A stretch of DNA of 64,000 nt from Lutjanus erythropterus (GCA_020091685.1 CM034608.1:234501-298500); one strand, 5' to 3'. Numbered from the stretch's first letter, positions 1 to 13,176 are shown. Notes: a model not told the origin generated them from the letters alone. A program made the numbers and translations.

Positions 1-1942
1 AAGATCTTGCTCCCCTCTGGTACATAATATTAATATAATATTATAATAGGGCCTGGTTGTAACCTGGAGCAATTTTGGAAAAAAAATAAAAGTTATGTTA
101 TTGTAACCCAGGTTATAAGACATTAAATATTATATTGTAATCCAGAAAGGTTAGTTAAAAATAATAATGGTAAAATTCATATTTTCCATGCAGAAGTAAA
201 TTAGAAGTCAATTAAAAAGACAAACTAGTGCATTAATAAATTCATTCACTCTAAAAAGGGTTAAAATTCTTAATCTAAAAAAATATATTTAATTTCATTT
301 CATTGGAGGTGAAAGTGCTTAATGTGCTCAGTTTGTGACATTTGTAAAGATTCAGGTGACATGGGAGGAGTATAGCCGAACTCAGTGAGTTCATGTGACA
401 TGTGCATGATACAGGGCTGATATCCCTCACCAGCCAATCAGAGCCCAGCTCACTCCGTGCCAATTAAGCTCACTTGCATTTCCGTTTTTTCTCTCTTCCA
501 CGTGAACGGGATCAGACACAGGCGCACCTTGAATTACTCTGAGGATTTACAAGCTGAAGTGTGCTGGAAAAATTGACATTTTAGTTTTTTGCTGAATATA
601 CAAGAGGCTAATTTGCTAATTAGTGCTAATAATGCTAATTTGAGTTTGCATTATTTCTGTACATGCCATGCATAAGGCCATGTGCCGTAAATTACCTCCC
701 CCGCTGTGTTTTTTTTTTTTTTTTTTGCGAGGTGGCGGTGAGTAAAAGAGTGAGAGTAACGTGGTCGGAGCAACTGATTCATACATAAGTGTTTGTCAGA
801 AAATATTTTAATGTTATTTCTGATTAGTTGTCATGTATATAGTTGATTTAATGAACATTAATAGTAAGCAGAGTAAGAAATGCCATAATTTAAGCAGTTT
901 TAAGACCCTAAATGTGTGTGTTAAAGTTTAAAGGGTAAGTGTGTAATTTTCTTTTGGCCTATTGCAGGCCGGGTCTTTTTTCCTTGTCCCTGTTGAAGTT
1001 AAGACAGGTGTGTTTCAAAAGCGTGGATTTCTTCTGCTGCTTCTCTGCGCTGCAACAGTGGTGCAGTTGTGGCGAGCCAAGCTAACTGATGAGACGATCC
1101 TGAGATATCTGAACTGTTGTTTCCATCATCATTCTGAAAGGACTGATTTTTGCCATAACACTGGAGGATTTTGTTTTGCCAATTTCAGTGTTCAGTGACA
1201 CTAAGAAAGAAACTGTTCATGCTTTAAAGGAGCATTCTGTAATGTTATTGTATTGAACTTGTAATTTGTTTTAACTGTTTTGAAGTTGTTTGTAAATTGG
1301 TTCTTTATTTCTAAGGGTATTTGAATAAGCACTTTAAAAGGTGTTTTGATAAATTCATTTAATTTTAAAGGGTACATTGTGAAGAAATACAAAACTCATT
1401 GTGTTGACAATCTTAAGGTTTAGCCTAACTCTAGGGTTAAAATTTAGCACAGGGTAAACTTAAAGTGGGTCCTCAACACTTCAAGAACTGAAAACCACTA
1501 GCAATAATAATTTTTTTTTGTTTGTTTTGTTTTTGGTCAAAGTGTGAACAACTTTCTTGAAGAAGGGAAAGAAATCTTTGTGTATTGTGTCTAATGTTTA
1601 CTTTTCTTCCTGTTTACACAAAATAATAACAATCAATACATTCATACATATTTTTAAACTTACCTGTTTGTGTGATTTTTACTCTTGCTACTTGATGCAC
1701 ATTACCAAATACTCCTTCTCCCATGACGAACCTAAACCTGATAACTAGTCCATGTGATAGTGAAGTGATACAGTGATACTGCTTCTGAATCACCCAGTGT
1801 CTACCACACTCAGAGTCAGAGCTGAGATTGGTTACATTACAGTTAGTGTTTTATTATGAACATCTAATTTAATTTTATATTGAAGAAGAATCAGAATTGG
1901 CAGTTCAGACCCTTACCAAATTGGAAGTGGCCAAGAAAATTG
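1..1942. other. intergenic, no gene seen
   Basis: AT-rich sequence with only short, unrecognisable open frames on both strands. A T-run lies near 711-726. I see no splice-bounded conserved peptide, RNA gene or complete transposon here. Confidence 0.6.
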
Positions 1943-3111
1943 CAATCAGCTGTCAATTGATTAAAATATTTAATCGCAATTAATTGCAAATTAATTGCAC
2001 ATTTATTTGTTCAAAATGTAAGGGATATTTTTCAGGTGTTTAAAGTGTAACTCAAATGTAACTTTATTAAATCAAATACATTAACCAAAAACAATGACAA
2101 ATATTGTCCAGAACCCTTCAAAGCCACTGCATTCGGCATAAAAACATGCAGAAATAATAACATGAGAAACCCAAGTCCATCAGGCACAGAAGAGCACGTT
2201 GACCTGCTAAAGTTAACATTAAGGCCAAAACGCACTAAAAACATCAATTAAAAAAAAGTAAATTGAAGCTTCTGTGGTTCACTGCAGGCTTCAGATTTAA
2301 AATTCAAACACCACAGAACCAGCAGTATTTCAGGAAAAAGTCACTATTTATATGCATCTGTTTATTATTGGATATATTACTGTATATATAATAGTTGATT
2401 TCTTTAATAAAAAATTGGCCTCTGATGAGATAAATCCTCACCTTTATTCAGCTCAGTCTATATAATGATGAAACTGTGCACAATATTCATGTTTTGTATT
2501 AAGACAACAGGATCATTTACATCAGTGTCAGTGAGGATGTTTTAGACCACAGCAGACAGCAAACTGCACACAGACACACACTGAGGAGAGAAAACATCTG
2601 GACTCTTCATCATCTGCCTTATTTTTACTTCTTTTTTTTTTAAGATTATTTTTTGGGCTTTTGCCTTTAATCATAGGGACAGCTGAAGATATGACAGGAA
2701 AGGGGGGTGAAGAGAGAGGATGACACACAGCAAATGGGCTGCAGGCAGGAGTTGAACTGGCGGCCACTGCAGAGGACTAACAGCCTCAGTACATGGGGCG
2801 CATACCCTACCAACTGAGCTATAGGAGCACCCAGCCTTATTTTTACTTTTACCTGGCTTCAGGTGGAGCTGCAGCTCCATCAGCACTCACTCATCTCCCT
2901 CATCATATACTTCTATTTCTTTGCGTGGAGCCAGTTGCTTAAACAGACAAGCCTGTTTACATTGTCGGGTGATAGGGAAGCTCGCTTCTGATTCAAACTA
3001 TTGGTCAGGCCAATATAACCGAACATGCATTAACTGTGCATCAAAAAAAATTGTGGCATTAAAAGGATTTTGTGTTAACGCATTATTAACACATTAACTT
3101 TGACAGCCCTA
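1943..3111. mobile_element. hAT-like element remnant
   Basis: The left side carries CAGCTGTCAATTGATTAAAA followed by AT-rich ATTAATTGCA motifs. The right side ends TTAACTTTGACAGCCCTA, which is the inverted form of the left terminus. Short AGGGCTGTCAA termini with ATTAA-rich subterminal repeats are common in fish hAT elements (family knowledge). I could not resolve a clean 8-bp target duplication. A tRNA-derived SINE is inserted inside at 2631-2833. No transposase frame is recognisable. Confidence 0.55.
2631..2833 (-). mobile_element. tRNA-derived SINE with 15-bp target-site duplication
   Basis: On the minus strand the 5' end reads like a tRNA: an A-box-like TAGCTCAGTTGGTA near 2822-2809, then a degenerate B-box (GTTCAACTCC) near 2756-2747. 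It ends in an A-rich tail, seen as the T-run at 2632-2642 on the plus strand. It is bounded by a perfect direct repeat GCCTTATTTTTACTT at 2616-2630 and 2834-2848, which is what target-primed insertion leaves. A second, more diverged copy of the same family lies at about 46370-46545. Confidence 0.85.
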
Positions 3112-3525
3112 ATTCATACACAAGATGTACATGTATACATGGGTATATGTATACTGCAACTGAACTTGTGTACAAAAAAAGGTGCTAAAATATGATCCAA
3201 AGTATCGGTACAGTATGAACTCATTTAAGGAATATTTAGGATTTGTCAAAGGGTCCACAGTATTTCTGTGGTTTCGCAAGATATGAGCACTTCATCACTC
3301 CAGCTGCTTAATGAATCTTTTTGTGCTGGTTAGCAAGCAAGGTTAGCCTTGTGTCTTCTGGCTAACCTTTCAAAAATGTTGGTTGATGGAGGAAACCTGC
3401 AAGATGTCTCCAGTGGCCTTATGGCTGTTGACAGTGTGTCTGTGCAGGCGGTTTATGGACCAGCAGGGCCAGTCCTCTCTGGTTTCACTGAGCAAAGAGA
3501 GGGCACAGCTGCAGCCACCCCCCCC

Positions 3526-3549
3526 CACACACACACACACACACACACA
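3526..3549. repeat. (AC)n microsatellite
   Basis: Twelve AC units directly after a C-run. Confidence 0.95.
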
Positions 3550-3875
3550 ACGCCCCCTCCCAAGACAACTGCACTGCTAAACAAACAAGGACTGTGTGTG
3601 TGAAAGGACTCCAGACACACAACCCCTAATGGAGCGGATTAGACTGGGCTGCACAACTTTGATACACTGTTCCAGGCAGAACAGTCTTGACGCCTCTCTG
3701 TCCGCTCACAAAGGACTGCCAGGAACTGAGACCTGCCGTCTGAAGTCCCTCCAGGGCCAGACAAAGGCTGCACTCAGCCCATGGACCAATATTTATTTGC
3801 AGACACATGCAGTTCTGGGGGCCGGTGTCTTGAAAGCAGGAACCCTCCAAAAGTAGAAAGTGCTTTATTATTTGG

Positions 3876-4487
3876 TAGGGCTGAACGATTTTGATAAAAA
3901 TCTAATTATGATTATTTTTACTGTTATTGCAATCGTGATATGATTGGCAATATTAGAGGGAATGATAATTTTTACATCATTATTCTCACTTTCATTGAGA
4001 AACATATTAAAGGTCTGATTTTTGAATTGATCTGTACCAAACGATGTAGAACTGCAATGATTTATTGACTAGTTGTCAACTATTGAATTACTTGGCAACT
4101 ATTTTGATAATCCATTAATCAGTCTGAAATTTTCCAAAATAAATAAATGTGAATATTTCTGGGTTTCTTTACTCCTTTCTGACAGTAAACTCAATATCTT
4201 TGAGTTGTGGACAAAACAACAAATCGAAGGATGTCATCTTGGACAACATTTCACAACATAATCATGACTGGCAGACTAATTGATAATGAAATGAATGATT
4301 AGTTGCAGCCTTGCAAAGATGTTTTCTTAAGTCTGTAAGTCTGATGTGTAGGCCAGCACATATCTGCAGCACCACAGTACTTTTACAAACAAAATTTATT
4401 TATTAAATATTGCACTCCCTGTGATTTCAAAATTCAAGTAGACCATATTGCGATTTTGATAAAATTTAGATTAATCATTCAGCCCTA
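3876..4487. mobile_element. non-autonomous hAT MITE (612 bp) with perfect 8-bp TSD
   Basis: The element begins TAGGGCTGAACGATTTTGAT and ends with an imperfect inverted counterpart, AATCATTCAGCCCTA. It is flanked by the perfect 8-bp direct repeat TTATTTGG at 3868-3875 and 4488-4495, the target duplication length of hAT transposons. It has no coding capacity. The interior (about 4040-4265) is related to the interrupted element at 52230-53995 and serves there as the empty-site reference. Confidence 0.9.
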
Positions 4488-4495
4488 TTATTTGG

Positions 4496-5340
4496 TAAGA
4501 ATTTGCCATAGTTTTCAAATGATCAGAGAGCTGTTTTCCTCTCACAGAACTGATTGCTATGAGGTGGCTGTTTAAATCCATACACACACAAACATTTTTT
4601 CAGTAATACTCACTGCTGAGCATAAATGCACCTGCATGACAGTGGTTTGTGTTTTGAACATAAAAAGAGAACTGAAATTAAATGATGTTTTCTTCTGTGT
4701 TCTTCAAACTGAAACTTGTGTGGGAGTTAACAATATGATTTTACAAAATTCTGTGCAATATTTAAAACAGCGACAAGTTGTAACCACCTTGGTCAAAACT
4801 GCATAAAATGGATAACATTACAGGGGTCTTGAGTTACACAGCAGTATGGCTGGTCAGTATGTATAAGGTCTGTAGCAATGTGACTTAAAGTACATAAAGC
4901 TGATAAGAACTCGATGGGTTATACATCTCTGTCTCAGTATGTCAACTACTGTTAAATCATGATAATTTTCAGATATTCAAGGCTCAGTTCCACTTTGCAG
5001 GGGGTTCCAATTTCATACTTGTTCACTACCGGTTGCAACCATGGTTAAAGTATAGTTCTCAGTGTTTACACTGGAAGTGTGGTGATGGTTGGTGGGCACT
5101 TGGAAAATGGACACAAACTGAAATTTATGGACTGAATGGCTTCAGCTGTGACAACAAAAATACAACAACAAATCCTAATTTGTTTGACTGGTGACTTGCG
5201 CACCGAATCCAGCCTTTTACCATCTTCAGTCCAGCCCTTTGATCATTTATAAATATGAAAACTAATCTTCAAATGGGAGATGCTAATTAGCCCAATTATG
5301 CCTGTTGTTAAGCAGAGATATTAATTTTATTTTAAAAGTT
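4496..5340. other. no gene or clear repeat seen
   Basis: AT-rich single-copy-looking sequence without a recognisable coding frame. Confidence 0.5.
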
Positions 5341-5553
5341 TGAACACTGCACTGCCGCCTCACAGCAAGAAGGTCCTGAGTTCCAATCCCCCAGGGACAG
5401 GGCCCCCGTTCTCCCCATGTCTGCGTGGGTTCTCTCCGGCTTCCTCCCACAGTTCAAAGACATGCATGCAAGGTTAACTTCAAGGCACCAGCAGCCCGCG
5501 ACCCTTCAGGAATAAGCGGTTACAGAAAATGGATGGATGGATGGAAGTTTGAA
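5341..5553 (+). mobile_element. LINE-type 3' tail repeat, internally deleted
   Basis: Contains GGTTCTCTCCGGCTTCCTCC, then GTTAAC, and ends AAGCGGTTACAGAAAATGG followed by GGAT repeats (5529-5545). The same segments occur in the same order on the minus strand at 18126-18420, where the repeat is longer. The present copy lacks the middle portion. A short tetranucleotide tail is typical of several fish LINE 3' ends, but I cannot name the clade. Confidence 0.65.
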
Positions 5554-6770
5554 CTCAGACTAAAGAGGGAGCTGGGCCCAAATCCCCACCCCTTTTCATT
5601 AAGTGCTCCAAGGGAGAATTGCACAAGCTAGTCTCAGTCAACTTTCTCCTTTCCGTCATGACTTTCTCCCACCAAAAGCTAACATTAGCTACTGAAGCTA
5701 CAATGTGTTTTCCTATATATGTATCATGTAGTCACACTTTTATCGGATCTTCCTTGTTCTCTCTCTTCTCTGCTGATAAAAGGACTAGGACTCGCTGGAT
5801 CAGACACTTCAAGTAAGATTACATTACAAGGGACAGCAACGCTCAATGTATATTGAGTGTGACGTGATGAGAGATGTTCTTCACTGAGTGGTTTCACATA
5901 AAACCAAACTAAACAATGGCAAACCTACCACAAATTGCAATATTTTTGTCTATTAAAATTATCTTTAAAATTGGCAAACATATGTGTAATTCAAGGCACA
6001 ATTCAAACAGGGGCAAGAAATTATTTGTCTCTTGCCACAAACTACATTCGTATTTTTTCCAGAGTTAGGTCCAAAGGGGCTCTTCACCTCACACTTGCAT
6101 CTTTTCTCTTACTTTAGGTAATGTTAGCAAAATGCTGGCCAACTAGCTACATCTATATCATTCAATAACTAGCTAGTTCTGACATTAGCTAATTTAAGAT
6201 GTGACCCTTTATGTCACTTTTACAGTAAAAGGAGAAAGTTGACCGAGGTACTAAGTTTGCTCAATTGTTATGGAACATGGAGCAAAAATGGGTAGGGCTT
6301 AGGAAGGGTCAATTTAGAAGAGTCAAACTCATATTAAAATATTTTATGTGCAACATTGTGTTTATTAAAACAGCAAACTACTTCTAATCTAGGATTACAA
6401 AGGTACGTTTTTTTTTCTTGCACTACATACTGTTTCTTTTCCAATTGTGAAGAACTAAAGTGGAAAAAATCCCTAAATTTATGGACATAGGATATGTAAA
6501 CCTCTGCTCCTTTGGCACTCCATTACATTTTTAGGGGAGGCAAATGTGAAAATGTGGAGTAGGCCTGGTGCAAATCTAAATATAAAGTAGTACACAATTT
6601 CAATACTGCATAGCATTAACTCAACTCTACTTTCATCAGCTCTACTGTGGCAGGACAAACTTTATTTAAGCATGTACAGTGTCACCTTGCTAATGTTATG
6701 TAAAAGCTTTGAACAGCTCAAACTACAGTGGAGCCAAAGATACTGAAGCTACACTAAAAAGCAATACAAA
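5554..6770. other. no gene seen
   Basis: AT-rich sequence with only short open frames and no recognised family. Confidence 0.5.
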
Positions 6771-7837
6771 TTAAAGCTGCAAGCAGCGTTTTACGGGCCC
6801 TCGCACCCCCGCGCCACTCGGGGGGCCGGCGGCCGCGGCCTCGTGGCCGGATTCGCCCCGGGCGAAGAGGCTCCGGATTGTCACGGCCTTCTGACGTCCT
6901 CTTAAGGAATTCGACGTCGCTTCCTGTCGCCGCTAGGTGGCGCTATGAGTATGTCTCCTGATTGTCACGTGGATGTGTTCAGACCGGGACTTCTATGACA
7001 CCTGTGAAGTTTGGTCGGGATCGGACCATGTACGTCCAAGTTATAGCAATTTCGTCTTTCAGGGCGAGATATCAAAACTCGACGCCACGCCATGGCCACA
7101 CCGTTTAACGCTGACCAAATGTTTTCATAAGTTTTGATCACACGCTTGTCTAGATGGTACACACCAGTTTTCACATCAATTGGAACATTTCTGTAGGAGT
7201 TCGTTAAATCTGACATGTGGAAAACACCAAAAATGGCTGCCAAATTCAAAATGGCTGACTTCCTGTTGGGTTTGGCCTATGCATCCAAGAGGCTTTTTTG
7301 TGCGTCTCTGTGTGATACATGTGTGTACCGATTTTTGTGCATTTTGGCAAAACTTGCTATGGGGGGGTGCTGCACTTTAAAGGGCGTGGCCAAGCCATAC
7401 GGCCACGCCCATTGACGAAACTCATACCACATGTTCAGACCTGGACCTTTAACAAACATGTGAAGTTTCAGTGAGATTGGACCATTTATGGTAAAGTTAT
7501 AGCAATACCGTGTTTCATGGCGAGACATCAAACTTCGCCGCCACCTCACGGCCACACTGTTCAAGGCTGACCAAATCTTTTAATAACTTTTGATCACAAT
7601 ATTGTCTAGATGGTACACAGTCATTTTGAACCCGTTCTGATCAATCCTGTAGGAGGAGTTCGTTAAAATACGACACGTGAAANATAAAGCCCCCAAATAA
7701 GCGATTAAGTTCCGAAATAATAATAAGAATAATCTTTGCAGTTTCAATAGGGTCCTCGCACCGGTTGGTGCTCGGGCCCTAATAATCTTTGCAGTTTCAA
7801 TAGGGTCCTCGCACCGGTTGGTGCTCGGGCCCTAATT
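6771..7837. repeat. GC-rich composite interspersed repeat with internal duplication
   Basis: Starts TTAAAGCTGCAAGCAGCG with a strongly GC-rich stretch (about 6795-6870) unlike its surroundings. Two related segments of about 250 bp (6975-7221 and 7432-7684), each starting TGTTCAGACC and ending near an ACRTGWGAAA motif, are separated by about 210 bp. The right end is a perfect tandem duplication of a 53-bp unit ending GCTCGGGCCCT (7728-7780 and 7781-7833). The termini carry GGGCCCTCGCACC and its inverted relative. Open frames here lie in the repeat and match nothing I know. Base 7683 is N. Confidence 0.75.
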
Positions 7838-8159
7838 AACATTGTTTGTATGCTACACAAATAACTAGAACTCATATTTTTTATTTTACACTGAGGATTA
7901 TTTTAATGAAATGCCAAGTTCAGTGAGCTGTGCAGTTATCCCTACCAGGTGTAAGCTGGGACAGGATCATGTAATTGAGGCAATCATGTAATCCATGACT
8001 ATGTGTGTGTGTGCTTGAGTGAGTGAGTGAGTGATGCCTGGATCTGAATCTTGTCTGAAGATAATCTTGAATACTACTGAAATGCCTAACTTTTTTGTTT
8101 ATATTCATGACTGAATGCTAAAGGACCGCTGTGATTCAGAATTCTTGAAAAACTTTTTT

Positions 8160-8420
8160 TTTTTTTTTTTTAAATTTGGTAACTTTTATGCCTGTGTCTC
8201 AAGAATGCCATGACACAATTTCTTCAAACTCAATTCTTTTTTTAGTAAATTTTGGTGGTCAAAGGTCAAGGTCAGGGTGACCTCACAAAACATATTTTTG
8301 GCCATAACTCACAATGTCGTACACTAAGTATTAAACACAAATATCTAACAGAAAAAAAATGATGAAGTTATGACATTTTATATTCAAAAGGTCGCAGGTC
8401 AACATCATGTATTCACTCGA
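8160..8420 (+). repeat. interspersed repeat carrying an ERE consensus
   Basis: Sequence around 8250-8300 reads TTTTGGTGGTCAAAGGTCAA followed by a palindromic nuclear receptor site. A diverged copy lies on the minus strand at about 50500-50640, so this is an interspersed family and not a unique enhancer. Confidence 0.6.
8263..8283. promoter_or_regulatory. perfect ERE palindrome plus adjacent half-site
   Basis: AGGTCA at 8263-8268 is directly followed by AGGTCA-GGG-TGACCT at 8269-8283. The latter matches the oestrogen response element consensus AGGTCAnnnTGACCT exactly. Whether any receptor uses it is unknown; no gene start is visible nearby. Confidence 0.55.
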
Positions 8421-9317
8421 ATCATGCATGTATAGTGAGAACTTGCATGTTTGCCAAAAAATTCACTTAATACCTTTTATTAAGTTCCCTGAAAGTTATA
8501 GTACAGTGGGAAATTCCATATTAAATTATTACAAGTTTTAGTCTTACTACATACATGAGTGAGTACATGAGTCTAAATAGACATGGTCATAAACTGCAAT
8601 TTGACTGGTTAGGGAAGACATACCACTAAGAGGTGGTAATTGTTAATGAACTACTTCAGTTTCAAATCTTGTATCAGTTAGGGACACTATATGTGGGGGT
8701 CATGTTATTGTTTGCGTAACTTCGCAAATCTCTGCTGGTTGCACCTGGCAATTGTGATGGCATTGCAGTAAGTGCTTCACCATCTTCTAGTTCTTGATTC
8801 CTTTTTTACTTGGTTTGAGGAGCTGATCAAGAAAGAAGTAGGCACAAGTAGCACTCTTTCCCATCAAGGCTCAATAGTTGTGCCTGACAAAACAACAGCT
8901 GGAGCTGATGAAGAAGGCCAACAGCTGACTCAAACGGATGTTGAGCAAGCTTGACAAAGTACAGCTCAGACTGATTATAGAATACAATTCAGACCACATA
9001 ATGTTGACTCTGACAAGCTGAGGCCATAATATGCTTAAATTATTCTGAGGATCTAAAAAGAAACATAAAGTGGAACAGAATGAGAGACAACCTCTTTGAT
9101 TGGAAGATAGGTACTTTGTATCTGACCTCCAAGTAGGGCTGAAATGCTCAACATGTGGGAAACACTCCATATTAATGAACACACATTCTGCGATGAGAGT
9201 CTCAACAGGAAGATGGAGTACCAAAGATTTAATATCTCTGAATTTTTCACTCAAAAACATCTGCCAGTTCTCATTGGCTGACTGAAACTTCTGTGAAAAC
9301 ACAGCTGCTCTGTGCGT
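8421..9317. other. no gene seen
   Basis: No conserved coding frame. A long minus-strand frame crossing 8871-9482 is driven by the adjacent GA microsatellite and is not a gene. Confidence 0.5.
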
Positions 9318-9318
9318 G

Positions 9319-9323
9319 AGAGA

Positions 9324-9380
<57 letters not shown>
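9319..9380. repeat. (GA)n microsatellite
   Basis: Near-perfect GA dinucleotide run with GGG and AAA interruptions. Confidence 0.95.
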
Positions 9381-12300
9381 CACAACAATGTTGCTGCAAA
9401 TAAGGCAGGAGAAGAATGATGGCTCAATGTGATCTAAATGCCTGCATTTATTTTTAATGCAGATTAAACAATTAAGCTTCATACAGCAGATTTAAACATT
9501 ATAGGATAGATTATTCAGTTTTAAGATCAGTGTTCTGAGCTGCAAAATCAGTAATGCAAAAATAGTCAATAGTATTCACAGTGTCTATAGCTGCTTCATA
9601 ATTCTTTTAGTGCATGGATGATACATGGTGAACTGAAGCAAACAGGAAAAATGACCCTGCATCACCAAACAGAGGTTCCTGTGACAATGCAATGCATTCA
9701 GTTTGTGCTGCTGTTAGAATACATTGTTTCTACATTAAACCTGTGTCAGTCAGTGATATTACAGACATACAAGTAAGGAACATTTCATTTTTAACTTCTG
9801 CCATCAGTTTATAATCTATTTCACTCATAAAGAACTTCTTTAGGAAGAATTATTTAAAGAGCACCTGATTTAATCTGAAACTCTGAACATAACCTGTTCC
9901 CGTTCAGGTTTGGAGTTCAACATAAGTTACCATGGTGATCTAGCCAGGTTAAAAGAGACATATCTTCATGACACTGAAAACTCTTGCTTTAGACTCAACG
10001 TATCTCGCTAATCCATTAATCTAGCTTCATAGTACAGTCCTCAGTTACTACAAGTCATCAGCTTCAGGGCAACAATTTAGTTCCAACAATTAAGCAATCT
10101 AATGAACAGAATTTCATTATTCGGACCCTAACTTACACAGCATGCATATACTATCACCAGATCACTTGATTCCATTGCTTATTCTGATGTGATAGGAGAA
10201 ATCTGTAATATAATTCATAAAATGACCATGATATGTCATTTACAGTGAAGTGGAAATTATGTTTTTCTGTTTCATGTTAATTAGAATTGAATGTTAACCA
10301 AATGAGTAACTATCTGTTTGTGATTTATAACAAATCATTAATAATCTTTTAGAAAGAGTAGATGTTTAGTATGGTTAAAATGAGCAATATGTTAATGGGG
10401 TCTGGCAGGCAGTAAGGCAGGCAGTCACTGAACTCCAACTCCAGAGTGTGTAGTTTTGGTTTTTCACTTTTGTTTTCAGAATAACAGGCATAGCTTTACA
10501 TTCACAGAGAACTGACAATTATAAACAGTTTACAGTCTTACTTACTATAATATATTGACTGTTTTCTTGAAAACATATACAAATGTTACTTTCTAAATGA
10601 GAAATAAATGCATTCAGGCTGAGTTAACAGGCCAACTTATTGTTTTTGTTTCCTTTCATTATGAAAATACAGGGCATGTTAGCCCACTTCATAAATGTGA
10701 CAAAATAAGTGGATTTAGGCAGAATTCACTGTTTTTTTCTCTGATTAGTAAAACTACATGGGCAGTTTAAGTGCTTTATCAAAGGTGAATTGCAGATAGA
10801 AATCTTAAAACTGCAGAATTTCTCCTACAGTCTTTTATTTCTTTGGCGACCCAAACACAATGTTCTGTGACCCACTTGAGGGTCACGAATTAGTCTTTGG
10901 GAATGACTGCTCTAAACAACATAATACTGAAGACACCAAACATGAGAAATTAAGAAAATACGTCTGCAAAATGTTAACATGATTGCGTGTTCCAACCTCA
11001 CAACACTTGCAGATGGTCGGGACAAGTGTGTCTGTGTGATTTGAGCAGGTGCAACTTATTAGACCCATTAAAGTCTCTCGGGTACAATTTGTTCCTCCCC
11101 TTACTACTCTTAACAGGAACAGGTGGAGCATTAGGAAAAGTTGTCTGCTGCAGTGAAATGACAAGGGGTCCATGCACAGAATATAAAGTACAGCTCTTTG
11201 AAGCATGGTAAAAACTCATGTTACAAAACTGCAGCAGGACCACAGTGGCATGTAGCTACAGTGTAAATCCCAGAAGTCCAAAGTCATAAACATGGAAAAC
11301 ACACCAGCAATTAAATAGAAATTCAACATAAACCTCAGAAGTGAGTTTGAGTCCAACCAAGTAAAAACAGAAAGTAACCACATGAATTAATTATCATAAC
11401 TAACTGCATAGGAATCTACTTCCAGTGTAAACTGTCCAGCTAACCGGCTATCTATATTCATACAGTTTTAGGAGTTTTAGACTAAGGTCCAGTTTTGGTA
11501 TAGTATTTCTCTGACCTGGTCAATTGTCTCCATGTTGTATATTTTGAGTGTATAGGCCTACTTAAAGTTAGAATCAGTAGGATTTGTCTGAGCTGCTCGT
11601 AAAGCATCATCAATTACAAATGTTTTGGGTTGGTCTGGAGCATCCAAAGTGCAGCAAAATAAAGAGAAAGTAAAGAAATACAGGCAGAGGGCAGGGAGTC
11701 AGATACAGCCAACACATACTTTTGAGCCATAAGCAATGATTGGGGATGCACTGATACTGACACCAGCATTGGGTATGAGCTAGACTTTCACCAGTTAATC
11801 GGCAATACTCGGAATCTGAATCGATGGTCATGTCATGCGTGCAGCAGACAAACTGACCGTGATATCACCACAGCGGTGGCGGGCCGCCACTCCTAAATGA
11901 ATGTAGAGGAACACTGCTATTAGTACAATTCATGTTAGCTAACCAACTAGCCAACCTGTTAGTAGAACTAGCGCACGGGCAGTAAACATTTCTATGGTAA
12001 CAACAATCACACACCTTGCTGTTACTCTTTAGGATTGTGGGTAGTGTAGTACTTCTCAGTTACATCAAGGATAAAATGTATTTTCTCTGAAAACAAGGTT
12101 GATATACAGACTTGTGTTGTCTGCTGGAAGTCAAACCATCATTTGAAAATCTCACATGGCGTGGTCAGTCCACATTGAATGGTTATGACATCATGGCCAA
12201 TTACCTAAATCCTCCATGCAGAATATGAGCAGGATTTTCACTTCTAGAAGCTCACTGTTGAGCTCTGTTTGTAAGAGGAAGAATATGTTTGTCTTCTTTC

Positions 12301-12870
12301 AAAAGTACTATTATAATTTAGTCTTAAATTTGATAGACACTTAGCCATTGTTCTGTTAGCTCTTAGGTTGTTTTAACTGTGTACTTTTCTAAAGAAAAAT
12401 AAGGTTGTTTAGTAGACAGTGAGGTATTTGTCAATATAACTTGTGTTAAGATCCTCACCGTGTCCTTATCCTCTGGGATTGAGTCTAAACTTCAAAAATG
12501 ACGATTTAATTTAGTTTCCTTCACAGAATTGAATGAAATGCCAAGATATGGGCCTTTTGTCTTTAAAGTTTTCTTACAACCCTTAAGATCAAGAAGATGT
12601 TATAACCACCTGTGAATCTTCGGAGACCCCTAGTGGGGGTCAGGACCCCCAGGTTGGGAACCAGTAATATAGAGTAAAATAATGTCTTTAGTTTATTGCC
12701 TGTATAGATACTGTACATTTTCTCATTTGACACACATTATAGGAGATCTACCAAGTCTTCATTAACCAACACACCTGACAAGAACAGCACAGGAGTCACA
12801 CAAGAGTCAAAAGGATTTTAGATTGCCGATTTTGAGAAACAGAAACCCCTCTGATTGATTGTCTGCAACT
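9381..12870. other. intergenic, repeat fragments only
   Basis: No gene recognised. Decayed transposon ends are visible: GGGAATGACTGCTCTA at about 10899-10914, GGGGATGCACTGATACTGAC near 11742, and GGTTGGGAACCAGTA near 12652. These resemble hAT termini but lack partner ends that I can pair confidently. Confidence 0.5.
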
Positions 12871-13051
12871 GATAGTATATAATGACTGAATTCTAAAAAG
12901 CATTAGTCATTGTAGCTTGTAACTTCATAAAGGGTGAAAACTTTACAAAGTGATGCCCTACATGTTTTAATAAATTGAAGAAGACACAAAGAAACCCTGA
13001 GCATTAAGTGAAGATTCCCTCCCTCTCTATTTTGGGTGAACTATCCCTTTA
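12871..13051. mobile_element. fragment of TTAA-bounded foldback MITE, insertion subtype
   Basis: Ends with TTTTGGGTGAACTATCCCTT, the inverted terminus of the foldback family seen complete elsewhere in the window. Before it stands a block starting CTAAAAAGCATTAGTCA (12893) and ending near CCCTCCCTCT. The same block follows the same AATAACTGAATT or AATGACTGAATT context at 15514-15690. Only this end of the element remains. Confidence 0.6.
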
Positions 13052-13176
13052 TATATCTTTTACTTAAATATTAAACGACAGTGTATACACATTGCCATAT
13101 ATTTTAAAGTATACTGTCTTATCACTAAAATGAATGAGTATGCCTAAAATGGTCAAACTAAACCTACTACACTATG

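Noticed and set aside
8871-9482. 203-codon minus-strand frame
   Set aside because: Its middle is Ser/Leu repeats from the GA microsatellite, and the flanks match no known protein.
10883-11243. Overlapping minus-strand frames of 81 and 107 codons
   Set aside because: No conserved domain; repeat-like DNA, with cysteines scattered without a pattern.
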